From: Symsagittifera roscoffensis
Lineage: Eukaryota; Xenacoelomorpha; Acoela; Convolutidae
Assembly (NCBI RefSeq): GCF_963678635.1
Contig: NC_087065.1
Span: 3,834,534-3,898,533 of the forward strand
Direction of reading: 5' to 3'
Length of the DNA stretch: 64,000 nt
Part shown: piece after piece, positions 20,101 to 32,279 of the stretch
How positions within the stretch are numbered: the first letter of the stretch is position 1
How the letters are laid out: the number at the start of each line of letters is the position of its first letter
Program-made: the position numbers and the translations under genes
The notes under the pieces: model-generated
Told to the model about the DNA's origin: nothing
The model's input: only the letters and a program-made list of their open reading frames with translations
Databases searched by the model: none

Positions 20101-21533
20101 ATAAAAATTGCCACTTGTTAACAACTAAATTGATTTTTTTTTGTTTCAATTATATAATAATTAGTTGACCGAAACCTCGAGGCCTGCTTAAACACAAAAA
20201 CTATTCATAATCATTAAAAATTTGTTTTTTTTTTAAATTTTTTGGAGAAAGGCAAAACAGACTGGTCGTCCTGAAATTTCATGCGTGAAATAATCGCTTT
20301 TAAATTTTTCTAAAAAATTTTTCATTCCTACAGAGAAAGTGATGAAAATGTTGTGCTTGGTGTGGTTGTTTTTTCTGTCAAATATCCTGTTTCCAGTCTA
20401 CATCTTTCAAATGAAGTTATCATAACACTTGAAATGATTTTACAATCTGAGCTTAAACATTTGTACTCCACAACTGATGTTTTGTAAGGTTAAGGTTTTT
20501 GAAAATTGCCAGTTGATCAATTTGGGACAAATAGAGCGCAGTAAAACTTGAACGGCAAGCAATCCAGCTCAGAGAGCATTGCCAATTGATTTGAGTCAAG
20601 TTATTTAATCATATTAATAAGTTAATAGACGCTGAATATGTCTTTTTTTTTGTGTTGCGTGCAGCGGAAAAATGTTCAGAAAGAAGCCTGAAAAAAAAAC
20701 TTCTTTTGTTCGTTTCTTCAAACTTTCATCAAATATTTAAATTTAATAAAAATATATTGCTCGTTTTTTTTTTCAAGTTAGTCAAAAAACACACGGAACG
20801 ATCTGGAATTTCCATTGATGTGAGCATATTTATTGTGATGTGAATTCTTTTTGGGAATGCTAAATATATTTATTCATTTATGGCTTTGTCTTTCTTGCTA
20901 CGAAGAAAAATACTGCAGTAAAACATTCTGTTCATTGCTGATAAAGCAGTAAAAAGTGGGAAGATGGTATTTTAATTGTATAAATATCATGAAAACGGTT
21001 TGACTATGGAAGTAAGTTTTCATAGGGTGAATACAGAAAAAAAAACAGTTTTGCATTGTTTTTGAATACATTTTAACTTTAAATATTTTACAAATGAGCT
21101 ATGAGGGATCTCTAGATGCTTTTCGGTAACAACTAAATTGATTTTTTTTGTTTCAATTATATAATAATTAGTTGACCGAAACCTCGAGGCCTGCTTAAAC
21201 ACAAAAACTATTCATAATCATTAAAAATTTGTATTTTTTAAATTTTTTTGGAGAAAGGCAAAACAGACTGGTCGTCCTGAAATTTCATGCGTGAAATAAT
21301 CGCTTTTAAATTTTTCTAAAAAATTTTTCATTCCTACAGAGAAAGTGATGAAAATGTTGTGCTTGGTGTGGTTGTTTTTTCTGTCAAATATCGTGTTTCC
21401 AGTCTACATCTTTCAAATGAAGTTATCATAACACTTGAAATGATTTTACAATCTGAGCTTAAACATTTGTACTCCACAACTGATGTTTTGTAAGGTTAAG
21501 GTTTTTGAAAATTGCCAGTTGATCAATTTGGGA
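17180..21533 (+). repeat. Satellite-like array of 1.0-1.4-kb units, in copy 1
   Basis: Landmark words recur at regular spacing. TTCATGCGTGAA with CGCTTTTAAATTTTTC occurs near 17501, 18890, 20272 and 21277 (spacing 1389, 1382, 1005). GACCGAAACCTCGAGGCCTG occurs near 18778, 20166 and 21174. The 1,005-base units lack about 380 bases after the word GGGATCTCTAGATGCTTTTC. Units are diverged from each other, so the array is older than the 8.8-kb duplication that copied it. AT-rich, no gene. Confidence 0.85.
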
Positions 21534-21565
21534 CTTGGGGAGGAGAGTTCCTTGTTGGACGCGGC
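21534..21565 (-). pseudogene. Duplicated fragment of CAP-Gly gene exon 1 with its acceptor
   Basis: The last part of the junction copy repeats the intron-exon boundary of exon 1. A full acceptor (TTTTGATTACAG) is followed by about 31 coding bases that stop at the breakpoint (AGGAACTCTCCTCCCCAA, then satellite sequence GTCCCAAATTG). It lies in the presumed upstream intron of the gene, so it is a decoy acceptor. A GT happens to follow the fragment, giving a conceivable 31-base cryptic exon that would shift the frame. Confidence 0.8.
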
Positions 21566-23505
21566 CTGTAATCAAAATTAAAAAGAACTCTGATTTGAAA
21601 AACTAGCCTACTGCTGAGACAATTACAAGCAAAAAGATAAAAATGAAATGAACATAATCATTTCACAATCACTTTCTGATGCCATTTTTTATTTCTATCA
21701 AAAACTCCAAAAAGTTGTTTCTTAAACCTACTTAAAAATTTTTGCAACAATCAGAGAAAACAAAAAAAAGAACAAAGGAAGATCAAAGAGAGCGTCTTTG
21801 TCGCGGAATCCGCTAACAGTTCACAAAAAGTTTGGCCATGTAAGGTTTTCGAAATATGATTAGAAGATTTCAAAAATTTTCATTAGAAAGTTTTTTCAAT
21901 TTATTTATATTAGATATACAAGTCTGCTCGCTTGCTTTACTTGACAGAAAATTAAAGAGTCGTTAATTTTAATTTCGTTAGACTTACGACTCAAAAAGCT
22001 TTAAAATGATATATCTTTCGACCCATTCTCATAATTCTCAGAACCAAAAGAGAAAACCAAAACACTCGAAGGCAAAACTATCTCCCTACTTTTAATTGTC
22101 GGAACGAAACAAAATTCTAAAATAAAGTTAGAAAAATCTGATTTCGTGAAAAAATCCGGGCAGGTATCAAATCTCCTGAACACTTCTCCCATAAAATTTT
22201 CTCCGTGTCGAAAGAACCGGCTTAAAATGCTTACTCAGCCGAAAATAGAATGAAAAATCACTCTCCACTCCCGTGAAGAGTTTCTATTTTTCCATATTAT
22301 AATAATCATAATGAAATGGTTTAGCTAATCATTTCAGGCTTACAATTTACAAAATACTTTCTTTACACTTTAAACCCAGTCTCAAACTTGAGAAAATTTC
22401 ATTGCAGAAATTTACTTCTTAAGGATGATTAAGCTGTAATGATCTAATTCTTGAAGCCGCTCTTAGCACCTGTCCAAGTCGAAAAAAGTTTTAAAATTTT
22501 TAAAAAAAATGAAAATTCTGGAAATTTTTCTCTTCTCATGGCTTTGGCAGAAGTAACAGCATTCGACAATTTATTCCTATTATTTAGACTTATTTACGAT
22601 CTAAATTAAAATAGTAGCACATTTTGTTTGATTATTTTCTCCATAAAACGCTATCAAATTTTTAGCTGATCGAAATGTGCTGAGAATTTTGACCACATCG
22701 TAACTTAAGAACGCAAGAAAAAACATTACCTTTTTAGCCCTACTTTTGAAACGGCTGCTCATTTTTTTTGAAGCTTAGGAGATCATTTGTAATTAACAAG
22801 AAAATGTAATTAAATTGATGGAAAAATGATAATTTTGTGAACGCTCTTTTGATGTTTCTTGATCATTAACCTTCGTTAAAAGGCGATAGACTATTTGAAA
22901 TCATTTTGAAGAATTTGGTTCAAAATGGTAGTGTGTTGTTTGTTTTTAACAGGGGTAAATATAATATCCTTAACTAGTGTACGTTGTTAAATGTCAGGCA
23001 AGCTTTGTTTATTTTTCCTCTCTCTTCGTTCAGGTGTTTTTCTTTTGTTTATATCCAGTTTCCATGTCGTACAATCAATCTTAAACTAAATTATAAAATT
23101 CGATTGAAATTGATATCAAAAGGTTTAGCTAACCGTGATAATCATGCAGGAAGCACTTCCAATATACTCCACTCAATTACGTCATTTTTTTCGTCAACCA
23201 ATAAGCGCAATAAACCAACATTAATACGTCTGCGTGAGTTTTCTTTCGTCCCATGTCCAGGACACCAAAATTACATAATCGATTTTTTATCAGAGCTCAA
23301 TTAATATACCTTATTTTTTCAGAAAACAATCTTTTCTCTTAACCCCCTTGACCGACTCGTGTTTTTCAAGGCAGATTAGGCTCAAATTTTGAATGCGCGA
23401 CATTTAAAAGGTTTTTTTTTATACAGTGTCAGAGACTATATGTTTAGTGTAGTTTTAGAAGTATCCTGAAAAAAGTCCATTGATGTCTTTTTTGGTTGTT
23501 AAATA

Positions 23506-23839
23506 ATAATAATTGTAGTTCCTGCGAATCGCAGAGGAGCTATCAGTAGGCCTTAACAGTCCTGTCGAGGATAGTCAGTCCATTTGTATTATCTCCCCAC
23601 ATTCCAGACAGAGTTATTTTGCTGAGCGAAGCTGTTTGTTGCGACTCAAGGCCGTTTTTTTGCGTCTAGAACTTTTACGTGGTACCACTATTGCAGCCAA
23701 ATTTGGTCAGGTTGTGGTAGACCTGAAGCTGGAGGTCAAGTGATAGCTTGTCCTCACACACTATCATTGCCATGGCATGGGATCGAATACACGATCTGAC
23801 GATTTCAAAGTGAACGCCTTACCACTGTGCTAAGTATCT
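23506..23839 (-). mobile_element. tRNA-derived SINE (duplicate of the 15.6-kb copy)
   Basis: Carried along by the tandem duplication (offset 7,923), not an independent insertion. A and B boxes are intact as in the first copy. Confidence 0.85.
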
Positions 23840-24353
23840 CCGAAAATCTGCTTTCAGAAAATCTGGTCAAACCATCGACAGATAAGGCGGACGAGGTGAT
23901 CTACTGAAATTTTTTTGAAAAAACAATCCAATTGAATTTTCAGGCTAGTTTTTGATCAAAAAATTAGGACCAAGTTAACATCCTTAACATTTTTCAGCTA
24001 GTATTTTTAGAATCGAGCATTTTACATGGAAATTTAATTTAAATTAAGCGCTGGGGTGTGGAGGACTTTAATTTGGTCTATTTGGGGGGGGGGGGAGGAT
24101 ATTAATTTGATCCAAAAATTAAAAAGAAAACAATTATTCTCAATTTTAAAATTTTTTGCCCTTCTCAAGAATGTAGAAAGGCAATTGAAATTAAACTAGC
24201 TACTTTAGGCTGAAAAGGGAGTATGATATCAGACAAAATCAGATTGTCAGTGATTAGATTTGAGCGTCAAAAAACTTCAGCGCCGTTTTTTTTTCAACTC
24301 GTTTTTCGCTCCGATCAGTTTGAGATAACTCAGAGACAGCTCATATCATAACA

Positions 24354-24798
24354 AGACTACTCACATCAGGGCAAAGCCCTGAGTGTACCGACTGCCTTTA
24401 AAGGTCTATGTAGCAGTAATAACATGAAAAAAGTAAATGTAATAAAATAAAAAGAAACATTTTTTTTTATTTGAAATTTTTTGTGAAAATCATCCCCACA
24501 CGCCAAATAAACAACAAAGTGATATATTCGCTATTGGTAACAAATCAATTATGGCAAATAAAATTCCTTTAAACAATTTGGAACGATTTGTAAGACTATT
24601 TACATCTCCGCTTACGCGTTAATGGCGCAAAATAAAGGCGCAAAATACGCGTTAATGGCGCGGTTATTGTCCCAATTTGGCCAAAATGGCAATCTTTAAA
24701 CCCTCATCTCATAACTTTACAAAAATTGTTCACAGGTGAGATAAAACCCGTCCCGAGCACAAATATTCCGTTAATTTTGTTACAAAAGTTGGAACAAA
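24354..24798 (-). repeat. Hairpin-ended dispersed repeat, duplicate
   Basis: Duplicate of 16432-16876 in copy 2. Confidence 0.8.
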
Positions 24799-25101
24799 AA
24801 CTACTCTACTTGTAAATCTGATCCTAAAAACTGCCTCAATGTCAAAAAAATTGGTTGAAACATTTAGGAAAAAGTGCGCAAAATCAATCTAATTCGTTGC
24901 CTTTTTAGTGCGTTTTTATTTATATCTGAAATTTTAATGACAAATTTAATTAATATCTGAATCTTTTTTCAATTCTTAGTAAAATTAGGAAAAAATATTG
25001 GATCAAATTGTTTCAAACTTCAACCGTTTTGTTTAGATGACTGAGATCGGATACGTTTGATTTCTTTGTATATAAAACTGCCTCAATATTGTTATTCAGT
25101 G

Positions 25102-28100
25102 TAGCATTATGATTATTATTTGGAAAATCACCCTGAAGAATAGTCACTTTTTGGCACTAAGGAACCCATCTTTTCACAAATTTGTCAGAATATTGAAAAT
25201 TTGGGGCCGAGAGTTTCGTATAAAGTTCAAATTTTGGTTACAAACATCGTGTATGAAACGTGAACAGAAAGTTTATTTGCTCAAACTATATGTAACCACA
25301 TTTCTCTCAAATTCTGTTCTATAAATTTGAAGTTTTTGCAGATTACTGATATTGAAAAACAAATGCCCGCATCATAGGCATATATCTGAACAAAAAAAAA
25401 CACAAAAAAACCGGACCTCCTGAAACTTCATGCGTGAATTAATCGCTTTTAAATTTTTCAGAAATTTTTTTGTTCTTACAAAGAAAGTGATAAAGATGTT
25501 GGGCTTGGTCAAACTTTTTGGTCAAATAGTGTGTTTTTGGTCTTCATCTTTGAATTGAATTTTTCGTAACACTTGAAACAATTTTACAATCTGAGCGTAA
25601 GCATTTATATTTCACAACTGATATTTTGTAAGGTTAAGGTTTTTGAAAAATGCCAGCTGATCAATTTGGGACAAATAGAGCGCAAAAAAAGTTGAAAGGC
25701 AAGCAATCCAACTCAGAGAGCATTGCAAATTGAATTGAGTCAGGGTATCTGATCATATTATTAAGTGACTAGACGCTGAATAGACGCATTTTGTCTTTTG
25801 TTTTGCGTGCAGCGAAAAAACGTGCAGAAGGGAGCCTGAAAAAAAATCTTTTTTTGTTCGTTTCTTGAAACCTTCATCGAGTTTTTAAATTTTATAAAAT
25901 TGTATCACTCGTTTTTTTTTCAAGTTAATCAAAAGACACATCGAACGATCAGGGCTTTTTATTGATGGGAGCATATTCATTTTGAGGTCAATTCTTCTTT
26001 TAGGAATACTAAAAAAACTTATTTCTGGCTTGTGTCTTTCTTGCAACGAAGAAAAAGACTGCGGTAAACAATTCTGTTCATTGCTGATAAAGCAGTAAAA
26101 AGTGGGAACGCGGTATTTTAATTTTATAATTATCTTGAAAAAGTTTTGGCTATAGAAGTAAGTTTTCATGGGGTGAAAACCAAAAAAGACAGTTTTGCAT
26201 TGTTTTTGAGTTCATTTTGACATTAAATATTTTACAAAAGAGCTATGAGGGATCTCTAGATGCTTTTCGGTCGGCTGATTTGTTTTTTTTTTCAAAAAAA
26301 TGCTACCACATTCAAAAATTGATTTCAATCCTAACAACTGTTGAACAGTCTCAATTTAAAGTGAGTTTCTAACTTAAAAGAAGGGTTATAAACGATTTTT
26401 GGTTATAAAAATTGTCTATGAAACGTGACGAGAAAGTGTTTTTGCTCAAACTATATGTTACCACTTTTCTCTCAAACACTGTTCTATATGATTTGAGGTT
26501 TTCGCAGATTTGTGATAATGAAAATCATAGGCATATATCTGAAGCTTACATTTAGTTTCTACGCTAAGAATAACGGAAGATATTAATTCTTTAATTCTCT
26601 TACCAGATACAATTGCGCATGATAAATGAGATATAAAAATTGCAAATTGTTAACAAATAAATTTGTTATTTTTTTGGTTTCAATTATATAATAATTATTT
26701 GACCGAAACCTCGAGGCCTGCTTAAACACAAAAACAAAAACCATTCATACTCATTAAAAATTTTTGTTTTTTTAAATTTTTTCGGAGAAAGACAAAAAAG
26801 ACTGGTCGTCCTGAAATTTCATGCGTGAATTATTCGCTTTTAAATTTTTCTAAAAATTTTTTCATTCCTTCAGAGAAAGTGATGAAAATGTTGTGCTTGA
26901 TGTGGCTTTTTTTTCTTTCAAATATCGTGTTTCCAGTCTACACCTTTCAAATGAATTTATCATAACACTTGAAATGATTTTACAATCTGAGCTTAAAAAA
27001 ATGAAGCCTGAAAAAAAATTTCTTTTTATTCGTTTCTTGAAACTTTCATCAAATTTTTAAATTTTATAAAATTAAATTACTCGTTTTTTTTCAATTTAGT
27101 CAAAAGACACACGGAACGATCTGGAATTTGTTTTGAAGTGAGCTTTTTTATTTTGATGTGAATTCTTTTTTGGGAATGCTAAATATTTTTATTTATTTAT
27201 GGCTTTGTCTTTCTTGCTACGAAGAGAAATACTGCAGTAAAAAAATCTGTTCCTTGCTGATAAAGCAGTAAAAAGTGGGAACATGGTAATTTAATTGTAC
27301 AAATATCATGAAAACGGTTTGACTATGGAAAAAAATTAGTTTTGCATTGTTTTTGAATACATTTTAACTTTAAATATTTTACAAAAAAAATGCGACCACA
27401 TTCGAAAATTGAAGTCAACCCTAACATTATTGAAACCGTTTTAATTTAAGATGAATTTCTAAATCAAAAGAAGGGTTTATCCGAGGTTTAAATTTTCTCA
27501 CATCTTTGCGCTGCATAAAAAGTTTTATTTTAGACAAGTCTTTTTGACATTTCTTGTTACTATAAAACTTTCAGATGTTTTTCAAATTGGGAACAATTAT
27601 CAGCCTAATTTGAGTACGAATCGTTTTGAGACAAATTTTTTGCAGCTCACTTGTGATAGAACGAAATACATTGCACGCTAATGGTCCCATTATAAATAAA
27701 ATGGCATTTTTTAAATTCCAATAACTTTCCCTTTCAGGACAAAAAGTTCGAAACATTTCTTTTAAAAATGTTGTAGGGAATCAACGTCGTTCATATGCTT
27801 TTTTGTGGAACTTTTTTTGTGGAAATCAAACTATATGTAACCACTTTTCTCTCAAACACTGTCTATATAATTTGAGGTTTTTGCAGATTAATGATTATGA
27901 AAATCAAAAGCCCGCATCATAGGCATACATCTTAAGCTTACATTTAGTTTCTACGCTAAGACAAAGGAAGATACTAATTCTTTAATTATCTTACCAGATA
28001 CAATTGCAAATGATATATGAGATATAAAAATTGCCACTTGTTAACAACTAAATTGATTTTTTTTTGTTTCAATTATATAATAATTAGTTGACCGAAACCT

Positions 28101-30470
28101 CGAGGCCTGCTTAAACACAAAAACTATTCATAATCATTAAAAATTTGTTTTTTTTTTAAATTTTTTTGGAGAAAGGCAAAACAGACTGGTCGTCCTGAAA
28201 CTTCATGCGTGAAATAATCGCTTTTAAATTTTTCTAAAAAATTTTTCATTCCTACAGAGAAAGTGATGAAAATGTTGTGCTTGGTGTGGTTGTTTTTTCT
28301 GTCAAATATCCTGTTTCCAGTCTACATCTTTCAAATGAAATTATCATAACACTTGAAATGATTTTACAATCTGAGCTTAAACATTTGTACTCCACAACTG
28401 ATGTTTTGTAAGGTTAAGGTTTTTGAAAATTGCCAGTTGATCAATTTGGGACAAATAGAGCGCAGTAAAACTTGAACGGCAAGCAATCCAGCTCAGAGAG
28501 CATTGCCAATTGATTTGAGTCAAGTTATTTAATCATATTAATAAGTTAATAGACGCTGAATATGTCTTTTTTTTTGTGTTGCGTGCAGCGGAAAAATGTT
28601 CAGAAAGAAGCCTGAAAAAAAAACTTCTTTTGTTCGTTTCTTCAAACTTTCATCAAATATTTAAATTTAATAAAAATATATTGCTCGTTTTTTTTTTCAA
28701 GTTAGTCAAAAAACACACGGAACGATCTGGAATTTCCATTGATGTGAGCATATTTATTGTGATGTGAATTCTTTTTGGGAATGCTAAATATATTTATTCA
28801 TTTATGGCTTTGTCTTTCTTGCTACGAAGAAAAATACTGCAGTAAAACATTCTGTTCATTGCTGATAAAGCAGTAAAAAGTGGGAAGATGGTATTTTAAT
28901 TGTATAAATATCATGAAAACGGTTTGACTATGGAAGTAAGTTTTCATAGGGTGAATACAGAAAAAAAAACAGTTTTGCATTGTTTTTGAATACATTTTAA
29001 CTTTAAATATTTTACAAATGAGCTATGAGGGATCTCTAGATGCTTTTCGGTAACAACTAAATTGATTTTTTTTGTTTCAATTATATAATAATTAGTTGAC
29101 CGAAACCTCGAGGCCTGCTTAAACACAAAAACTATTCATAATCATTAAAAATTTGTATTTTTTAAATTTTTTTGGAGAAAGGCAAAACAGACTGGTCGTC
29201 CTGAAATTTCATGCGTGAAATAATCGCTTTTAAATTTTTCTAAAAAATTTTTCATTCCTACAGAGAAAGTGATGAAAATGTTGTGCTTGGTGTGGTTGTT
29301 TTTTCTGTCAAATATCGTGTTTCCAGTCTACATCTTTCAAATGAAGTTATCATAACACTTGAAATGATTTTACAATCTGAGCTTAAACATTTGTACTCCA
29401 CAACTGATGTTTTGTAAGGTTAAGGTTTTTGAAAATTGCCAGTTGATCAATTTGGGACAAATAGAGCGCAGTAAAACTTGAACGGCAAGCAATCCAGCTC
29501 AGAGAGCATTGCCAATTGATTTGAGTCAAGTTATTTGATCATATTAATAAGTTAATAGACGCTGAATATGTCTTTTTCTTGTGTTGCGTGCAGCGGAAAA
29601 ATGTTCAGAAAGAAGCCTGAAAAAAAAACTTCTTTTGTTCGTTTCTTCAAACTTTCATCAAATATTTAAATTTAATAAAAATGTATTGCTCGTTTTTTTT
29701 TTCAAGTTAGTCAAAAAACACACGGAACGATCTGGAATTTGCATTGATGTGAGCATATTTATTGTGATGTGAATTCTTTTTGGGAATGCTAAATATATTT
29801 ATTCATTTATGGCTTTGTCTTTCTTGCTACGAAGAAAAATACTGCAGTAAAACATTCTGTTCATTGCTGATAAAGCAGTAAAAAGTGGGAAGATGGTATT
29901 TTAATTGTATAAAAATCATGAAAACGGTTTGACTATGGAAGTAAGTTTTCATAGGGTGAATACAGAAAAAAAAACAGTTTTGCATTGTTTTTGAATACAT
30001 TTTAACTTTAAATATTTTACAAATGAGCTATGAGGGATCTCTAGATGCTTTTCGGTCGGCAGGTTTGTTTTTTTTCCAAAAAAAATGTAACCACACTCAA
30101 AAATTGAAGTCAACCCTAACAACTGTTGAAGCTGTTTTAATTTAAGATGAATTTCTAATTCAAAAGAATGGTTTATCCGAGGTTCAAATTTTCTCACATC
30201 TTTGCGCTGCATAAAAAGTCTTATTTTCGACAAGTCTTTCTGACATTTCTTTTTATCTGGGAACAATTATCAGCCTAATTTGAGTACGAATCGTTTTGAG
30301 AAAAATTTTTTGCAGCTCACTTGTGATAGAACGAAATACATTGCACGCTAATGGTCCCATTATAAATAAAATGGCATTTTTTAAAACCCAATAACTTTCC
30401 CTTTCAAGACAAAAAGTTCAAAAAAAAATTTTTTTTTAAATTGTGTAGGGAATCATGTCGTTCAGATGTT
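25102..30470 (+). repeat. Satellite-like array in copy 2 and beyond
   Basis: Continuation of the 1.0-1.4-kb unit array. Landmarks TTCATGCGTGAA lie near 25423, 26812, 28196 and 29200. One further unit runs past the duplication end (29458) to about 30470, and includes 29581-29772, a diverged copy of 28576-28767. Confidence 0.85.
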
Positions 30471-30476
30471 TTTTTG

Positions 30477-30955
30477 TGGAAGCCCTGAATATTCCGACTG
30501 CCCATTTAAAAATTTATTGGAATAAAATAAAATGATTTTTTTTTAATTTGATTTTTTTTAAATGAAAATCATCCCCCACACGCCATATAAAGTACAAAAG
30601 GATAGATTTCGTTCCTTGAAACAAACCAATTACGGCAAATAAGCTTCTTTCAACCAATTTGGAATGATTTCGAAGACGGATTAAATCTCCGCTTACGCCT
30701 TATTAGCTCGAATTATAGCGGCGTTAATTGTCCCAAATTGGTCAAAATGGCAACCTTTGAACCCTCATAACTTTACGAAAAATGATCACAGGTCAAATAT
30801 CTTTTCAAATTTAAGCTCACTTAAGACAACAATACCTTTTGAATGATTTAAAAAATTTCCGTCAAAAATGGCTAGTTAAAAAGTCGAAATTTGTCTGAAG
30901 AAAAAAAACCCACCCCGAGCACAAATGTTCCGTTACTTTCGTATCGAAAGTCGGA
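30477..30955 (-). repeat. Hairpin-ended dispersed repeat, diverged copy
   Basis: Carries AGCCCTGAATATTCCGACTG, ATCATCCCCCACACGCCA, CTCCGCTTACGC, TGTCCCAAATTGGTC and CCCACCCCGAGCACAAAT. The hairpin stem has lost one arm. Confidence 0.75.
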
Positions 30956-31929
30956 ACAACAATATTCATCAGTTATATCATACTGCTTTAACCTTTGTAA
31001 AAATCCTGCAGATTCCCAGATAAACCAATATATGAATACTGACACAAAATTATAACAATTATTCCAATTTATTTTACAGTGATAAAGCTGCTACATACGA
31101 ACTGCTGTTGTTATTTTCTAAGTAAATTGTACAACTTTATGGAATCTGATGAAAAAAAAAATTTCAATTGAATTCGCATTTTCGAATTGTATGGTAAGCC
31201 ATAATAGTGTATGAGTACAGACTCGGGAATGCAAAAAAAACTTACGTGTCGTTGACAATTAGGAAGCGAATTTACTAAACGAATTTATCAAGCTTAATTG
31301 CAAGTTTCAATCATTGTAATTTTCGATTGCTTCAATAAATTCAAAAAGCTTTTCAAAACTTCCGTGGTAACTTTTGTTGGAATTATTCGTCTTATGAGAG
31401 TTTTCTCTACAAAAAAAAAAAATAGGAATGATAGCAAGGGCTTCAAGCAAGTCAATCATTAAGTTAACAATGTCAAATTAGGCATAAACTCATTTCAAAT
31501 CGAGCGTAAATATTTAGGAAACCGCTTTTACGCATTCGGGGAAACTGCGGAATCAGATCTTAGATAACATATTTTACTGGGTGTTAGCCAACAGTTAGGC
31601 GAGCATTTCTTCAATGAAACTTGTATTTATTATACCCGCACTATTTACAGGGGTTTTATGACACAGGGGCATTTCAGAGAAATGTTTACTCCATGATCTG
31701 AAGCTACAGCGGGTTGTAAAAGAATTTTGCAGGGAATTTAGGAAACTCGGTCTAGGAGGTTTTGCAGAAGTCTGTTTTGCAATCAGTTTAGTTCAGAGCT
31801 TAGACTGGCCTGGATTAAAATGAACCTGCAGTTTAAATACAGAGTTTACAATGAAATCGGTTTGAATTGACGCGCATAAATGAGTTTGGGCCAAAAAAGT
31901 AAATAAAAATAAATAAAAAAGACATATGC
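30956..31929. other. No gene seen
   Basis: AT-rich sequence without a credible coding frame, splice-bounded exon or recognisable repeat. Confidence 0.5.
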
Positions 31930-32240
31930 TTTTTTTCCCGGGCGGAGGGGGGGGGGGGGGGGGGTTGGGGGTTCGGTTGTTTAAAAAAATTGCAAACGTT
32001 CATGACCTTTTCTTAGATCAATTTGTTGATTTTCCGAGCTCTACGAAAATACTATAAAGAAACTGTTTTGTCGCTTTTTTCAGAAAAAAAGACAAAAAAG
32101 TCGTTGACCAACAAATAGCGTTTTTTGACCAAAAAATTTTGACCAAAAAATAGCGTTTTTCGGCGCGCGCGCCTCTTTCCTCAAAACTAGTATATATTGG
32201 CGCCAAAGGCGTCTCTAGAAAACGTTTAGGGTCTATTGGA
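31930..32240 (+). repeat. G-tract element family copy
   Basis: Head TTTTTTTCCCGGGCGGA followed by 18 G (31947-31964), then TTGATTTTCCGAGCTCTACG as in the 9-kb copy, and later CGGCGCGCGCGCC and AGTATATATTGGCGCC as in the 4-kb copy. It bridges the two and shows they are one family. Confidence 0.7.
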
Positions 32241-32279
32241 TAGGCAAGAGTCTTTTGGAATTTAACACTAGAACTTTAA

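Larger units (their letters stand above)
12747..21533. repeat. 8.8-kb tandem duplication, copy 1
   Basis: From 12747 the sequence is repeated from 21534 onward, and the copy runs to 29457 before new sequence follows. Offsets are 8,787 at the left part and 7,922-7,924 afterwards, because copy 2 lacks 12937-13800. I saw only scattered single-base differences (for example around 18490 against 26410 and 19790 against 27715), so the duplication is recent. The left breakpoint lies inside exon 1 of the CAP-Gly gene. Contents: the start of that exon, a TCGAC-type repeat (14080), a SINE, a hairpin-ended repeat and a satellite-like array. The plus frames at 15061 and 17187 and minus frames such as 14078, 17963 and 19648 recur in both copies but look non-coding. 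Confidence 0.95.
21534..29457. repeat. 8.8-kb tandem duplication, copy 2 (7.9 kb)
   Basis: Second copy of 12747-21533, lacking the 864-bp segment. Sequence after 29457 continues what once followed copy 1, so the ancestral order was segment then 29458 onward. Confidence 0.95.

Noticed and set aside
14078-29126. Small frames repeated in both duplicate copies (for example 15061/22984, 17963/25885)
   Set aside because: Their repetition reflects DNA duplication, not selection on protein. They lie in AT-rich repeats, with no domain and no codon-use signal.
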